From SpSt-501 sp037481615 (GTDB lineage: Bacteria; Desulfobacterota; Desulfobacteria; Desulfobacterales; SpSt-501): a stretch of 64,000 bases of DNA. Shown in pieces: positions 51,364 through 60,687 of the stretch. The stretch lies in NCBI GenBank assembly GCA_037481615.1, contig JBBFLI010000006.1; one strand, given 5' to 3'. The first letter of the stretch is position 1, and every line of letters starts with the position of its first letter. Under the pieces are notes generated by a model. The model did not search any database. It saw nothing but the letters and a program-made list of their open reading frames with translations, and was not told the DNA's origin. The position numbers and the translations under genes were made by a program.

Positions 51364-51628
51364 TCGAGGGGCTCCCCGCGCCGGCGGTTTCCGTGATTGG
51401 TCCGCTTCTTCTGCCCGGTGCGACGCTTCCATCCCCGGGGAGCGGCTGCCCCGCCGGCGGCCCACCGCGGCGCGACACCCGTCGGGCTTGCGCTGACCTC
51501 AACGAATCGGGTCGCGGAAAAGGACCGGAAAGCGGTGGGCAAGCCCGTGCTCGTCGTCACCGGCGCCGCTCCGCGAGGACCTTGCCGGCGCGGGCGGAGC
51601 GGATCGTCGCGGCGCCGTCCGTCCCGCC
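51364..51628. other. Short gap with no visible feature
   Basis: About 265 bp between the dynamin-like gene and a convergent small gene. I see no gene, hairpin with T run, or repeat. Confidence 0.5.
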
Positions 51629-51907
51629 TCAGCCGTTGTTGACCCGCTCCCAGTTGGCCTCGAAGGTGTTGTCGTGCAGGGTGTAGGCGTAGCCCAGCAT
51701 CGGACCGTATCCCGGCTGGCGGTCCTTCGCGATTTTCCAGAAGCAGAGGTAGATCGCGGGAACCAGCCGGGTGCCGTCGGCCGTGCTCTGGTAGACCTCC
51801 TTTTTTTCGATCACACGCCAGAGGGTGCCGTGCTTGCGGCTGCGCACCACGTCGCCGACGCGCGGCAGTTTCTTCTCACGGATGACGTCGTCATGGGTTT
51901 CCTGCAT
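51629..51907 (-). CDS. Small hypothetical protein
   Basis: A 92-residue protein started at 51907, with AAGGAGG upstream; the longer open frame beyond it has no such site. The first part is MQETHDDVIREKKLPRVGDV, then VRSRKHGTLWRVIEKKEVYQ and a compact C-terminal region (AIYLCFWKIAKDRQPGYGPM). It has no signal or membrane helix. The RSRKHGTLWRVIEKK pattern looks like a small SH3-like or KOW-like barrel, but I do not recognise the family. Confidence 0.65.
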   Translation of the reverse strand: MQETHDDVIREKKLPRVGDVVRSRKHGTLWRVIEKKEVYQSTADGTRLVPAIYLCFWKIAKDRQPGYGPMLGYAYTLHDNTFEANWERVNNG

Positions 51908-52397
51908 GGCGGGTTCCTCCTTCCGGTTGGTGGGGGGGAGAGAGGAAGCGCGGCCTTGCGGCGCTCCGCAGGAGACACGCCGCGCGCGCCGGGCTGCAAG
52001 GAAGGGATGAGACCCTGGAAAGGCAAATCCCGAGTGCGCTGGAAGTCGGGGGGGGCGTTCGGGACGAGAGGCGGGTTGCGCACATGGGATCCTTCTCCGG
52101 TTAAAGCCGTTTGCCGATGAAACAGCCTGCGGGGGATCCTCTTGGCCGGGGGTCATCAGCCGCCGGTCGAGGCGGCGATGGGAAGGGGGACTTGATCCCC
52201 GAACAAGTGTGAAATTACCGGAAAACAGGGTCCGGATCAAGCGCACGGAGCTCGCAAAGGTCTAAGAAAGAGCCAGGCTTTCGGCTTCCGGGACACCGTG
52301 ATAGAGACGGGAAGTTCGAACTCTCCAAGCCCTCCCACAGCAAGGCTTGCGGCCGCCGCTGCGGGCTTGCCCGTGGGCGTTCCGGAGGGGTGATCCG
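51908..52397. other. 490-bp intergenic region
   Basis: This gap separates two divergent genes. It should hold promoters for both, but I find no clear consensus. No RNA element, repeat or supported reading frame is seen. Confidence 0.5.
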
Positions 52398-53345
52398 ATG
52401 GTCCTGGTCACCGGGGGGACGGGATACCTGGGAAGGATGCTGGTTGCGCGATTGCTTGCGCGCGGGGAGCGCGTGCGGGTTTTCTGCCGCCGGCCGGCCG
52501 ACATTCCCGCCGAACTCCGGCTCGGAGACATCGAACGTCCCGAGGACGTCCGGGCCGCGGTGCGCGGCGCGCGTCTGGTCTATCACCTTGCCGCCCTCGT
52601 CGACCACACGGCCCCTGAAGAAATGCTCCGGCGCATCAACGTGACCGGCACGGCGAACGTGGTTCGGGCGGCCCGCGGGGAAGGGGTGCGGCGCCTCGTC
52701 CACTGCAGCACGGTCTCGGCGGAGCCCGGGGGGGGCAGCACGGCGTACGGCCGCTCGAAGATCGCCGCCGAAACCGTGCTGCGTCGGGAGGGCGCCGGGC
52801 TGGACTGGGTCATCCTGCGGCCCGGGCCGGTCTACGACGGGGAGCGGCCGAACCTGCGGGCGGCGGTCCGTTTCGCCCGGCGCTTTCGTCTCGTTCCCCG
52901 GCCGCTTCCCGACACCCGGGTGCACCTGGCCAGCCGGGGAAACGTCACCCGCGCCTTTCTGCTTGCGGCGGAACGCGGTCTGCCGGGAAAGGCCTATGCC
53001 GTGTGCGACCGGGAAGCCGTCCCCCGCGCGCTCCTGGTGCGCATCCTCTGCGAGCGGGCCGGAGCGGCGTCGGTGCCCCTTCCCCTGCCCCTCGTCCAAC
53101 CTCTGCTCTGGGTAGCCGCCCTGGGCTTCGAGGCGGCGGCCGCCGCCTTCGGCGGCAGACCGCGTCTCAGCCGTCGCATGGTGCGGATGTTCCTAAGGCG
53201 TCGGTGCTATGACATCCGCCCGGCCCGCGAGGATCTCGGCTATGATCCCCTCCCCACGGCGGAGGAGTTCTCCCGGGCCGTCGCCTCATGCCTGGCCTCG
53301 ATCGCCCAGGAGCCGCCAGGCGAGAACCATACGTCCTACGGCTGA
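52398..53345 (+). CDS. NAD-dependent epimerase/dehydratase (extended SDR)
   Basis: A 315-residue SDR-family enzyme. The cofactor motif is MVLVTGGTGYLGRMLVARLL (GxxGxxG), and the catalytic YxxxK is STAYGRSKIAAETVL. It then runs into a substrate domain with VILRPGPVYDGERPNL. GGAGGGG precedes the ATG at 52398. The C-terminal part (RRMVRMFLRRRCYDIRPARE, DLGYDPLPTAEEFSRAV) is typical of sterol- or hopanoid-type and sugar-type dehydratases; substrate is unknown. Its end overlaps the convergent phosphatidyltransferase by 60 bp. Confidence 0.85.
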   Translation: MVLVTGGTGYLGRMLVARLLARGERVRVFCRRPADIPAELRLGDIERPEDVRAAVRGARLVYHLAALVDHTAPEEMLRRINVTGTANVVRAARGEGVRRLVHCSTVSAEPGGGSTAYGRSKIAAETVLRREGAGLDWVILRPGPVYDGERPNLRAAVRFARRFRLVPRPLPDTRVHLASRGNVTRAFLLAAERGLPGKAYAVCDREAVPRALLVRILCERAGAASVPLPLPLVQPLLWVAALGFEAAAAAFGGRPRLSRRMVRMFLRRRCYDIRPAREDLGYDPLPTAEEFSRAVASCLASIAQEPPGENHTSYG

Positions 53346-53855
53346 AAGCGCCCCCAGCGCGGCAAGAAGGATCACCGCTTCCGTGAACCGCTGGGTGAGG
53401 CAGGCAAGCGCGAGCAGAAGGATCCTCAAACCGCGCAGGCTGACGGATTCCCCGATGCGGGAGTGGGTTTCGGCCTCGATGCAGGCGCTGATGTAGGAGC
53501 CGAGCATCACGGAGAGAAGGGCCAGCAAGCCCCAGCCGAAGGGGACATGGCCGCCGCCGAGGATGGCGCTTACGACGGCGAAGTCGGCGAGACGATCGGA
53601 CACCCGGTCGAGGAGCGCCCCGAACGCTGTGGCTTTGCACCGCGCCTTGGCGATCGCACCGTCCAGCAGATCGAGGCTGCCCGAGAGCACGACGAGCATC
53701 CCGGCTGCGGCCGCCTGGCCGCGGACCAGCAGCCCCGCCGCCGCGAGCGCACTCGCGAGCGCGAGCAGCGTGACGACGTGCGGGTGCAGCGGGACATGGA
53801 CGAGGGCGGGGGCCAGCCGTTTCTCGACGGCGGACTTGATCGTGGAGGCATCCAT
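53286..53855 (-). CDS. CDP-alcohol phosphatidyltransferase
   Basis: A 189-residue membrane enzyme of phospholipid synthesis. The start at 53855 has GAAAGGGAGG upstream. The catalytic signature DGxxARx8Gx3Dx3D is visible as LLDGAIAKARCKATAFGALL followed by DRVSDRLADF. It links CDP-diacylglycerol to an alcohol such as glycerol phosphate or inositol phosphate; the exact alcohol cannot be told. It is a minus-strand gene after the DMT transporter. Confidence 0.87.
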   Translation of the reverse strand: MDASTIKSAVEKRLAPALVHVPLHPHVVTLLALASALAAAGLLVRGQAAAAGMLVVLSGSLDLLDGAIAKARCKATAFGALLDRVSDRLADFAVVSAILGGGHVPFGWGLLALLSVMLGSYISACIEAETHSRIGESVSLRGLRILLLALACLTQRFTEAVILLAALGALSAVGRMVLAWRLLGDRGQA

Positions 53856-53875
53856 CGGCACCTCCCTTTCCGGAG

Positions 53876-54748
53876 TCAGCGTCGCCGCAGGGCGATGACG
53901 CCGGCGGCGCAGGTGATCACCGCGCCCGCGGCGGTCAGCGGATCGAGGCTTTCGCCCCAGAAGAGCCGGCCGAGAACGGCGGCGAAGACCACGTTCGCGT
54001 AGTTGAAGGGTCCGACCTGCCCGGCGGGGGCGAGGCTGTAGCCCCGCGTGAGGCACATCTGGGCGATGATCGCCAGCGCCCCGATCGCGACAAGTGCGGC
54101 GATCGCCGTCCCCCCGGGCGTCCGCCAGGCCCAGGCGAGCGGCACGGCGGAGACGAGCGTGCTGAAGGTCGTGAAGTAGAAGACCACGCGGGGGACGGGT
54201 TCGGTCTCGGTCATGCGGCGGATGCCGACCATGGCCAGCGCGACGAGAGCCCCGCCCGCCAGGCCGACCAGCCCCGCCGGCTGGAAGAGCCCCGACCCCG
54301 GCTTCAAGACGAAGGCGATGCCGACGAAGCCGAGGAGCACGGCGGCGAGCGTTTCGCGCGGGACGGGCTCCCTGAGCCACAGCCGCTCGATCACGGGGAT
54401 GAAGATGGGCTGGGTATAGCAGAGAAGGGTTGCGTCGGCGAGACGCATGGTTTTGAGCGTCCAGAAAAAGCAGTACATCGCCGACAACCCCGCCGCGGAG
54501 CGCAGAAGGTGCAGGTGCAGGCAGGAAGTCCTCAGGCTCAGGCCCCGCTCGCGCAGCAGCAGCCAGGGCAGCAGGAAGGCCATGGCCACGGCGTTGCGGA
54601 AGAAGACGACGACCTCGGAGGGCAGCTCGGCCGAGGCCGCCTTGACCAGGGCCCCGACCCCGGCGAAGAGGAGGGCCGAGAGGAGCACCCACAGGCCGCC
54701 CGCGACCGGGCGGTCGCGGCGCACGGGTTTGGGGGCGGAAAACTCCAC
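53876..54748 (-). CDS. EamA/DMT-family transporter
   Basis: A 290-residue membrane protein with ten helices in two EamA repeats, for example SALLFAGVGALVKAASAELP and AVLLGFVGIAFVLKPGSG. The start is GTG 54748, two bp after the stop of the flavoprotein gene, with GGGGATGG upstream. The open frame continues upstream but only as a shadow of the flavoprotein. EamA proteins export amino acids or other metabolites, which suits the amine/amino-acid dehydrogenase operon around it. Confidence 0.82.
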   Translation of the reverse strand: MEFSAPKPVRRDRPVAGGLWVLLSALLFAGVGALVKAASAELPSEVVVFFRNAVAMAFLLPWLLLRERGLSLRTSCLHLHLLRSAAGLSAMYCFFWTLKTMRLADATLLCYTQPIFIPVIERLWLREPVPRETLAAVLLGFVGIAFVLKPGSGLFQPAGLVGLAGGALVALAMVGIRRMTETEPVPRVVFYFTTFSTLVSAVPLAWAWRTPGGTAIAALVAIGALAIIAQMCLTRGYSLAPAGQVGPFNYANVVFAAVLGRLFWGESLDPLTAAGAVITCAAGVIALRRR

Positions 54749-54750
54749 GG

Positions 54751-56148
54751 CTAGCCGCCATCCCCGCCGAGCCGGCCTAGATCGACGGGCCGCAGCGGCG
54801 TGCGCACCGAGGGCGGCGGGAACGCGCCGGGCGGGAAACCTGCGAGGGCGGAGACGACCTCTTCCAGGATCCCCTTGCAGGTGCTCCCCTGGCAGAGGCC
54901 CATGCCGCAGCGCGTGGCCTTCTTGATCCCGGCCGGCGTCCGGCAGCCGGCGGCGAGCGCCCGCCGGATGTCCCCCAGGCGCACCTCCTCGCAGCGGCAG
55001 ATTGTGAGGTCGTCGGGAAGGGAGCCGACGCGGTTCGCCCGGTACTCCGGCGTAAAACGCGCCTGCCGGTTGAACCAGCGCGCAAACGCCAGCAGCGCTT
55101 TTCGCTTCCGCTTGAGCCGGGAAACCTCGGACCGCCCCGCGGCATCGAGACGCCCCATCTCCTCGAGGATCGTCAAGCCGGCAAGCCGCCCCTCGAGGAA
55201 CGACTTTTCCGCCCCGCCGACGCCCGTGACCTCGCCTGCGGCGTAGATGCCCGCGACCCCGGTTCTTAGCGACTCGTCCACCTGCACCAGCCATCCCCCG
55301 AGGTCTTCCGCGAAGAAGAGCGGGCAGCCCGCGAGCTGGGCCGGCTCGATGTTCGCGGCGAAGCCGAATCCGATCGCGAGCATCTCCGCGGGCAGGGTGC
55401 GTTCGCTTCCGCTCAGGACGCGGCCGTTTTCGTCCACGCGGGCCGTGACCACCTCCCGGAGGCGCTCCCCCCCCCGCGCTTCGAGCAGGCGCGTGCGGTG
55501 GGCGATCCGGCTCCCGGAGAGGAGAAGCCGCAAGCTGTGCACGAGCCCATCGATCAGCTTCGCCCCCTGGGTCAAAAGCAACCCCGGCGGGGGGAGGCGA
55601 TCGGCGAGGCGGGCCTCGTCCGCGAGCGCGCGCACCCGCCCGCCCCGGCGGAGGATGTCGCCGGCTGCGGCGACGAGAAACGGCCCCGTCCCCCCGACCA
55701 CGAAATCCGCGGCGGGAAGGACGCCCTGCTTGATGAGGAGCTGTACGGCGCCGGTCGAGATCACCCCCGGCAGCGTCCAGCCGGGAAAGGGGAAAAAGCG
55801 CTCGCGGGCCCCGGTCGCGATGACGAGCCTGCGGCAGGCGATTTCCCGCAGGCCCTCTTCCTCCGATGCCGCGAGCAGCCGGAAACCCGGTTCCAAGCCG
55901 ATGAGCGCCCACCGGCGGAGAACGGCCCCCGCGCCGCCTCCCAGAGAGCGGATGGCCCCCTTCGCCTCCCGGGAGGCGCGGGCGAACGGGGAGGCCGCCG
56001 CGGCTTCGCCGCGCAGCGTGGGGCCTCCGAGGCGGTCGTGTTCGTCGATCAGCAGCGCGCGGATGCCGGCCTGCGAAAGCGTTGCCGCGCAGGCGGCCCC
56101 GGCCGGCCCGCCGCCCAGGATCGCCGCCTCCCAGCGTTCAGCGGCCAC
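54751..56148 (-). CDS. FAD/NAD(P) oxidoreductase with BFD-like Fe-S domain (HcnB/OoxA type)
   Basis: A 465-residue flavoprotein. The FAD site is AAILGGGPAGAACAATLSQA. A second nucleotide motif is FVVGGTGPFLVAAAGDILRR, and the C-terminal flavin motif is GIYAAGEVTGVGGAE. The last 100 residues hold a BFD-type [2Fe-2S] region (TICRCEEVRLGDIRRAL, TRCGMGLCQGSTCKG). This is the large subunit plan of HcnABC and of related amine, opine or hydroxyproline dehydrogenases. It overlaps the small Fe-S subunit by 11 bp. Confidence 0.87.
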   Translation of the reverse strand: MAAERWEAAILGGGPAGAACAATLSQAGIRALLIDEHDRLGGPTLRGEAAAASPFARASREAKGAIRSLGGGAGAVLRRWALIGLEPGFRLLAASEEEGLREIACRRLVIATGARERFFPFPGWTLPGVISTGAVQLLIKQGVLPAADFVVGGTGPFLVAAAGDILRRGGRVRALADEARLADRLPPPGLLLTQGAKLIDGLVHSLRLLLSGSRIAHRTRLLEARGGERLREVVTARVDENGRVLSGSERTLPAEMLAIGFGFAANIEPAQLAGCPLFFAEDLGGWLVQVDESLRTGVAGIYAAGEVTGVGGAEKSFLEGRLAGLTILEEMGRLDAAGRSEVSRLKRKRKALLAFARWFNRQARFTPEYRANRVGSLPDDLTICRCEEVRLGDIRRALAAGCRTPAGIKKATRCGMGLCQGSTCKGILEEVVSALAGFPPGAFPPPSVRTPLRPVDLGRLGGDGG

Positions 56149-56422
56149 CGGTTTCGATCTCCATGCCCTCGCGCACCCGCGTCATGCAGGCGCGGCGGTC
56201 GGGGATGCCGTCGATCGTGACGCGGCATTCCTGGCAGACGCCCATGCCGCAAAGGGCGCCCCGCGGCGGGTGGCCCTCGCCGGGCCGGCGCAGGGCGAAA
56301 ACCCCCTCGAGGCAGAGCACGGCGAACACCGTCTCCCCTTCGAAGGCGGAGACCTTCCTCCCGTCCACCCGGATTTCGACCGGCCTTCCGCGGCGGGGGC
56401 GGGGCAGTCGTTTCCCGCTCAT
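56138..56422 (-). CDS. Small [2Fe-2S] subunit (HcnA type)
   Basis: A 94-residue ferredoxin-like subunit with VEIRVDGRKVSAFEGETVFA and the cluster ligands in ALCGMGVCQECRVTIDG plus RRACMT. It is the electron-transfer link of the three-subunit dehydrogenase. ATGA overlap joins it to the catalytic flavoprotein, and it overlaps the large subunit start. Confidence 0.87.
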   Translation of the reverse strand: MSGKRLPRPRRGRPVEIRVDGRKVSAFEGETVFAVLCLEGVFALRRPGEGHPPRGALCGMGVCQECRVTIDGIPDRRACMTRVREGMEIETGGR

Positions 56423-57579
56423 GCGGCCTCCGCGGTGGAGAAGCGCTCGAGCCGGAAGGGCTCGAGCGGGAAGGCGGGCCTCACCCCGGCGATACGTGCG
56501 GCCACCATGTCGCCCGTGACCGCCGACAGGGCGATCCCGTCGCCTTCGTGGCCGGCCGCCACCCAGAAACCCTGCACGGCCGCAACCGGCCCGAGGATGG
56601 GCAGCCCATCCGGGGTGTAGGGCCTGAGCCCGGCGAAGGTGCGGATCACGGGGACGGCGGCAAGCGCCGGGACGACGGGCAGGATGCGCCGGGCGACGGC
56701 GCGGATGCCCGCGAAGGTCGTCCGGCGGTCGAAGCCCGCAAACTCGCGGGTCGAGCCGATGAGGAAATTTCCGCTCTCCGCCTGCTCGAGCGAGAAACCC
56801 ATCTCCCCCGCGGCGGCGAGTTCCGGGTTGAACTTGGCCGCGATGTAGCGCGCCGAGATCATCCCGTGGCGCAGCAGCGGCGGCCGCGCGGCCGTGACCA
56901 GGAGCTGGCCGCGCCGCGGCGTGACGGGGATGTCGATTCCCGCAAGGCGGCCGATCTCGGGCGCACGCGCCCCGGCTGCGTCGACGACGAGCGGGGTTTC
57001 GATCCGTCGGCCCGATGTGCAAACCGCCCGGACCCGGCCGGAGGTGATCTCGATCCCCGTGACCGGCTCGCCGGCGAGGAGACGAGCGCCCGCCGCGCGC
57101 GCGGCCCGGATGAAGGCGAAGGTGAGGGCGTAGGGGTTCACCTGGGCGTCGAGGGGCGAAAAGGAGGCGGCGATCACCCGCTCCGAGAGCAGCGGCTCGA
57201 GGCGCCGCAGTTGCTCCCTCCCGACCAGCTCGACGGAAAGCCCGCTTGCCCGCTGTTCGGCGACCCAGCGCCGCATGGCCTCGAGCTCGGGTTCGCTCTC
57301 GATGAGGCAGAGGCCGCCCGTCGCACGGAACTCGATTTCGGCGCCCAGGGTCTCTTTGAGCTCGTCGAACCGGCGGCGGCTTTCGAGGGCGAGCTCGAGG
57401 TGCAGGCCCGGCTTTTTGGATTGGAGGAAGACGAGCCCGTCGCAGGCGCCCGAGCTTCCGGCGGCGGGGTCCTCCTTTTCGATCAGGAGCGGCCGGATCC
57501 CCCGCCGGGTGAGGTGGAAGGCGATCGAAGCGCCGATGACCCCGGCCCCGACGATCGCGACATCTGCCGTTTCGCGCAC
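56419..57579 (-). CDS. DAO-family FAD dehydrogenase (HcnC type)
   Basis: A 386-residue flavoenzyme of the D-amino-acid/glycine oxidase class: VAIVGAGVIGASIAFHLTRR at the FAD site and TFAGLRPYTPDGLPILGP near the C-terminus. It oxidises an amino or imino acid and hands electrons to the two partner subunits. Together the three genes match HcnCAB-like complexes; cyanide synthesis is possible, but proline, hydroxyproline or opine oxidation is at least as likely. The TRAP transporter upstream should supply the substrate. Confidence 0.86.
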   Translation of the reverse strand: MRETADVAIVGAGVIGASIAFHLTRRGIRPLLIEKEDPAAGSSGACDGLVFLQSKKPGLHLELALESRRRFDELKETLGAEIEFRATGGLCLIESEPELEAMRRWVAEQRASGLSVELVGREQLRRLEPLLSERVIAASFSPLDAQVNPYALTFAFIRAARAAGARLLAGEPVTGIEITSGRVRAVCTSGRRIETPLVVDAAGARAPEIGRLAGIDIPVTPRRGQLLVTAARPPLLRHGMISARYIAAKFNPELAAAGEMGFSLEQAESGNFLIGSTREFAGFDRRTTFAGIRAVARRILPVVPALAAVPVIRTFAGLRPYTPDGLPILGPVAAVQGFWVAAGHEGDGIALSAVTGDMVAARIAGVRPAFPLEPFRLERFSTAEAA

Positions 57580-57601
57580 GCGGATTTCTCCCGGGAGGGG
57601 G

Positions 57602-59476
57602 TCAGCCCACCGTGGCGGGCGAGGCCTTCCGCCGCAGGTAGGACCAGCCGAGGACGGCGAGGCCGGCGACGAGGCCGATCGCCTCGAGCGACTGCGCGGA
57701 GAAGACGAGCAGCCCCGCCGCCCCCATGAGCACCGCGCGCAGAAGGGGCGGGATGGGCGTGAAGAAATAGCCGATCACGCCGGCGGCGAGACAGACCACC
57801 CCGAACACGGTGAGGCCGAGGCTGAGGACAATCTCCCCCCAGCTTCCCATGAGAAGCAGCGCGGGCTGGAAGACGAAGGCGAAGGGCACGAGAAAGCCGG
57901 CGATCCCCAGCCGGAACCCCTCGATCCCGGTCGCCATGGGCTCGGCGCCGGCGATGTTCGCCGCGGCGAAGGAGGTGACCGCATCGGGCGGGGTGAGGTC
58001 GGCCAGCACCGCATAGTAGAAGACGAAGAGGTGCGCGGCAAGCGGGCTCACCCCGAACTTGGAGAGGGCATAGGAGCCGATGGTGACGGCGATGATGTAG
58101 GCCGGGGTCGTCGGGATCCCGGTGCCGAGGATGCTGATCACGAGGAAGACGAGAAAGAGCATGAAGAGGAGCGAGTCGAAGGAAAGGGAAACCAGAATCG
58201 AGCCGAAAGCGAGTGCCACCCCCGTCCGGGTCAGCACGCCGACCACCATGCCGGAGCCGGCGAGCACGGCGGCGATCAGGCCGCAGTTGACGAGCGCCCC
58301 GAAGAAGATGTCCAGAAACTTCGCCGGGGTGAGCCGGGTCTTGCGGTCGAGGAAGCTCAGGAGCACGATCACCCAGATCGTGTGGAAGGCCGCCTTGGCC
58401 GGCGAGTAGCCCCAGGCGAGCAGCAGGACGACCAGCACGAAGGGAAAGAAGAAGTAGCTTCGCCGGATGAGCGATCGAAACGGCGGCCGGGCGCTCTTTT
58501 CGATCGGCGGGATGCCGCGTTTCTTGGCGATCAGGTGCACCATCAGGAAGACGCCGAGGTAGTAGAGGAGCGCGGGGATGACGGCCGTCTTGATGATCGT
58601 GAAATAGGGGATGCCGGTCACCTCCGACATGATGAAGGAGCCCGCCCCCATGATGGGGGGCATGATCTGGCCCCCGACCCCGGCGACCGACTCGATCGCC
58701 GCGGCCTGCTTGGGCGTGTAGCCGCTTCGCTTCATCATGGGGATGGTGAAGGAGCCGGTCGCGTAGACATTGGCGACCGTCGAGCCCGACACCGTCCCGT
58801 AGAGGGCCGAGGAGATGACCGCGATCTTCGCTGCCCCGCCGCGCGCCCAGCCGGCGGCCCAGCTTGCGAAATCGATCAGGTAGTCGCCCGCCCCGGTGCG
58901 GATGAGGACCGCGGCGAAGAGGATGTAGATGTAGAGGATGTCGGCCGAGATCCCCATGAGAAAGCCGAACATGCCCTCGTCGTTCGGCAGGTAGAGGATC
59001 TCGATTGCGCGGTCAAGGGTGAAGGCCTTGTAGTGGAAAAGCCCCGGCCAGTACTGGCAGGTCAAAAGGTAAAAGAGGACGAAGGCGACGGTGGCGGCGA
59101 ACCACTTGGAAATGGACCGCCGGCAGGCCTCGATGGAAGCGAGCGCGAGCAGCGCGCCCAGGACGACCTCTTCCGTGCGCACGGGGTGGAAGCCGACGAA
59201 GCGCTGGTTCAGCCGATCGGCGTGAAAGACGGTGTAGAGCGAGGCGGCCAGGCTGATCGCCGCGGCGGCGAGATCGGGCAGGCTCGGGCGCGTCGCCGGC
59301 GACCCCTTGCGCGCCGGGAAGAGAAGAAAGACGAAGGGCAGCAGCATCGAGAGGTGCAGCCCCCGGAAGGTGCGGGGTTCGGGCGACCCGAACCCCGCGC
59401 AATAATAGTGAAAAACCCCTGCGATCACGGCGACCGCAAGGATGGGGATCTTCCAGGGGGGGGGGAGCTGCCGCAT
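57602..59476 (-). CDS. TRAP transporter fused membrane subunit (4TM/12TM)
   Basis: A 624-residue membrane protein with about sixteen helices, the fused small and large permease subunits used with TAXI binding proteins. Typical segments are GTVSGSTVANVYATGSFTIP, ESVAGVGGQIMPPIMGAGSF and VLADLTPPDAVTSFAAANIA. It uses an ion gradient to import the ligand caught by the TAXI protein. It starts 4 bp after that gene. Confidence 0.9.
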   Translation of the reverse strand: MRQLPPPWKIPILAVAVIAGVFHYYCAGFGSPEPRTFRGLHLSMLLPFVFLLFPARKGSPATRPSLPDLAAAAISLAASLYTVFHADRLNQRFVGFHPVRTEEVVLGALLALASIEACRRSISKWFAATVAFVLFYLLTCQYWPGLFHYKAFTLDRAIEILYLPNDEGMFGFLMGISADILYIYILFAAVLIRTGAGDYLIDFASWAAGWARGGAAKIAVISSALYGTVSGSTVANVYATGSFTIPMMKRSGYTPKQAAAIESVAGVGGQIMPPIMGAGSFIMSEVTGIPYFTIIKTAVIPALLYYLGVFLMVHLIAKKRGIPPIEKSARPPFRSLIRRSYFFFPFVLVVLLLAWGYSPAKAAFHTIWVIVLLSFLDRKTRLTPAKFLDIFFGALVNCGLIAAVLAGSGMVVGVLTRTGVALAFGSILVSLSFDSLLFMLFLVFLVISILGTGIPTTPAYIIAVTIGSYALSKFGVSPLAAHLFVFYYAVLADLTPPDAVTSFAAANIAGAEPMATGIEGFRLGIAGFLVPFAFVFQPALLLMGSWGEIVLSLGLTVFGVVCLAAGVIGYFFTPIPPLLRAVLMGAAGLLVFSAQSLEAIGLVAGLAVLGWSYLRRKASPATVG

Positions 59477-59480
59477 GGGG

Positions 59481-60461
59481 CTAGTTCAGGATCCCCTTTT
59501 CCTTGTAGTACTTGATCGCCCCGGGGTGGAGCGGCACCCCGAGGCCCGTCGGGCCGTGCTTGGGCTCGTAGGGCTCCATGCTTGCGTGGACCTTGCGCGC
59601 CTTGAGGTAATTCTCGTTGAAGGCCTTGGTGATACGGTAGGCGAGATCCTCGCTCATGTCCTTGTGCACGGTGATGACCGAGCCGGCGGTCGCCGTCACG
59701 ACATCCTTCGTGTTGGCCGCCTTCTCGTAGGTGCCGACGGGGATGTTGCCGGCGGTGATGCCGAATTGCTCGAGGTGCTTGAGGGCGGTGGGCGAGAAAT
59801 CGATCAGCTTCAGGCGGCGCCCGACCGAGGCCTCGATCACGGCCGCGCCGGGGATGGCCAGGAAGGTGAAGACCGCATCCGCGTTCTTGTCCTTGAACTG
59901 GTTCGCCTGGAAGGCGTAGTTGCCGCGCAGGAAGGTGAACCCGGCCTTCTCGAGTTCGGGGATGCTCGTCTTGTAGGCCTCGAGCACGCGCTCGAGCACC
60001 CAGGTGTCGGAGCTGCCGGCCTGGGATATGGCGATCCGCAGCTTCTTCTTCTGCCCGAAGATCTCGTCCATCGTGTTGAGCGGCGAGTCCGCGTCCACGT
60101 AGAAGTGAAAGTAGTTCATGCTCATGCCGCCTGCGAGCGCCCGCAGCTCCTCGAGCGGCTTTTCGAAGGGCGCCATGCCGCGGTAGGCCGCCGCGTTCAG
60201 GAAGGGCAGGCCCCAGCCGATCTCCGCCGCCTTGCTGGCGACCACGGCGGGGTTCTGGAGACCCCCCCCGGGGATGACCTTGATGACGATGTTGGGCTCG
60301 GCCTCGTTGATGATCGTGGCAAGTCCTCCGGCGATGGCGTACCAGCCGCCGCCGGCGCCGCCTGCGGTCCAGGTGAGGGTCACCTGCTGGGCGCCGGCCG
60401 GGAGGGAGACCGCCAGGGCGAGCGCGGCGACAAGGGCGAAGAGCTTCGGGCGATTTCTCAT
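59481..60461 (-). CDS. TAXI-family TRAP solute-binding protein
   Basis: A 326-residue periplasmic protein. The signal peptide is LFALVAALALAVSLPAGAQQ. The TAXI motif is LTWTAGGAGGGWYAIAGGLA, followed by PGGGLQNPAVVASKAAEIGW and ISQAGSSDTWVLERVLEAYK. TAXI proteins bind glutamate-like or other small acids. It is the first gene of the minus-strand importer and dehydrogenase operon and has a sigma-54-like promoter about 75 bp upstream. Confidence 0.9.
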   Translation of the reverse strand: MRNRPKLFALVAALALAVSLPAGAQQVTLTWTAGGAGGGWYAIAGGLATIINEAEPNIVIKVIPGGGLQNPAVVASKAAEIGWGLPFLNAAAYRGMAPFEKPLEELRALAGGMSMNYFHFYVDADSPLNTMDEIFGQKKKLRIAISQAGSSDTWVLERVLEAYKTSIPELEKAGFTFLRGNYAFQANQFKDKNADAVFTFLAIPGAAVIEASVGRRLKLIDFSPTALKHLEQFGITAGNIPVGTYEKAANTKDVVTATAGSVITVHKDMSEDLAYRITKAFNENYLKARKVHASMEPYEPKHGPTGLGVPLHPGAIKYYKEKGILN

Positions 60462-60533
60462 GCTTCACCTCCGGGATGGGGTTGCCGGGGGGGGACGAGG
60501 GGTGCGGCGCAAGCCCCCCCTTTTTCAAAGAAA

Positions 60534-60550
60534 TGCAAACGGATTGCCCA
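60534..60550 (-). promoter_or_regulatory. Sigma-54-like promoter of the TAXI-TRAP operon
   Basis: On the minus strand the bases read TGGGCAATCCGTTTGCA, with GG and GC ten bases apart (60548-60547 and 60536-60535). It matches the -24 GGCA and -12 TTTGCA parts of the consensus but misses two other positions. The start would be near 60523, about 60 bp before the TAXI gene. No enhancer-binding regulator is adjacent. Confidence 0.55.
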
Positions 60551-60658
60551 TAGCCTCGGCCATGAGGGCTGTCAAGGGCTATCCGCGGCACAAGGACTTC
60601 ACCGGCGATCGGGTACTTTCATCCCCCGGCCGATGCCCTTCAAGCGGGGTCTTCGAGG

Positions 60659-60687
60659 TTTACCCGGGTTTTGCTTTGTGGTAGAAT
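60659..60687 (+). promoter_or_regulatory. Sigma-70 promoter of the CRISPR-Cas operon
   Basis: TTTACC (60659-60664) is 17 bp from TAGAAT (60682-60687), a good promoter about 100 bp before cas3. The rest of the gap between 60462 and 60795 holds no CRISPR repeat or gene. Confidence 0.65.

Noticed and set aside
53876..55912. Possible fusion of the EamA transporter to upstream coding sequence
   Set aside because: The upstream part is the antisense-phase shadow of the flavoprotein gene in another frame; a GTG start at 54748 with a ribosome-binding site fits the transporter.
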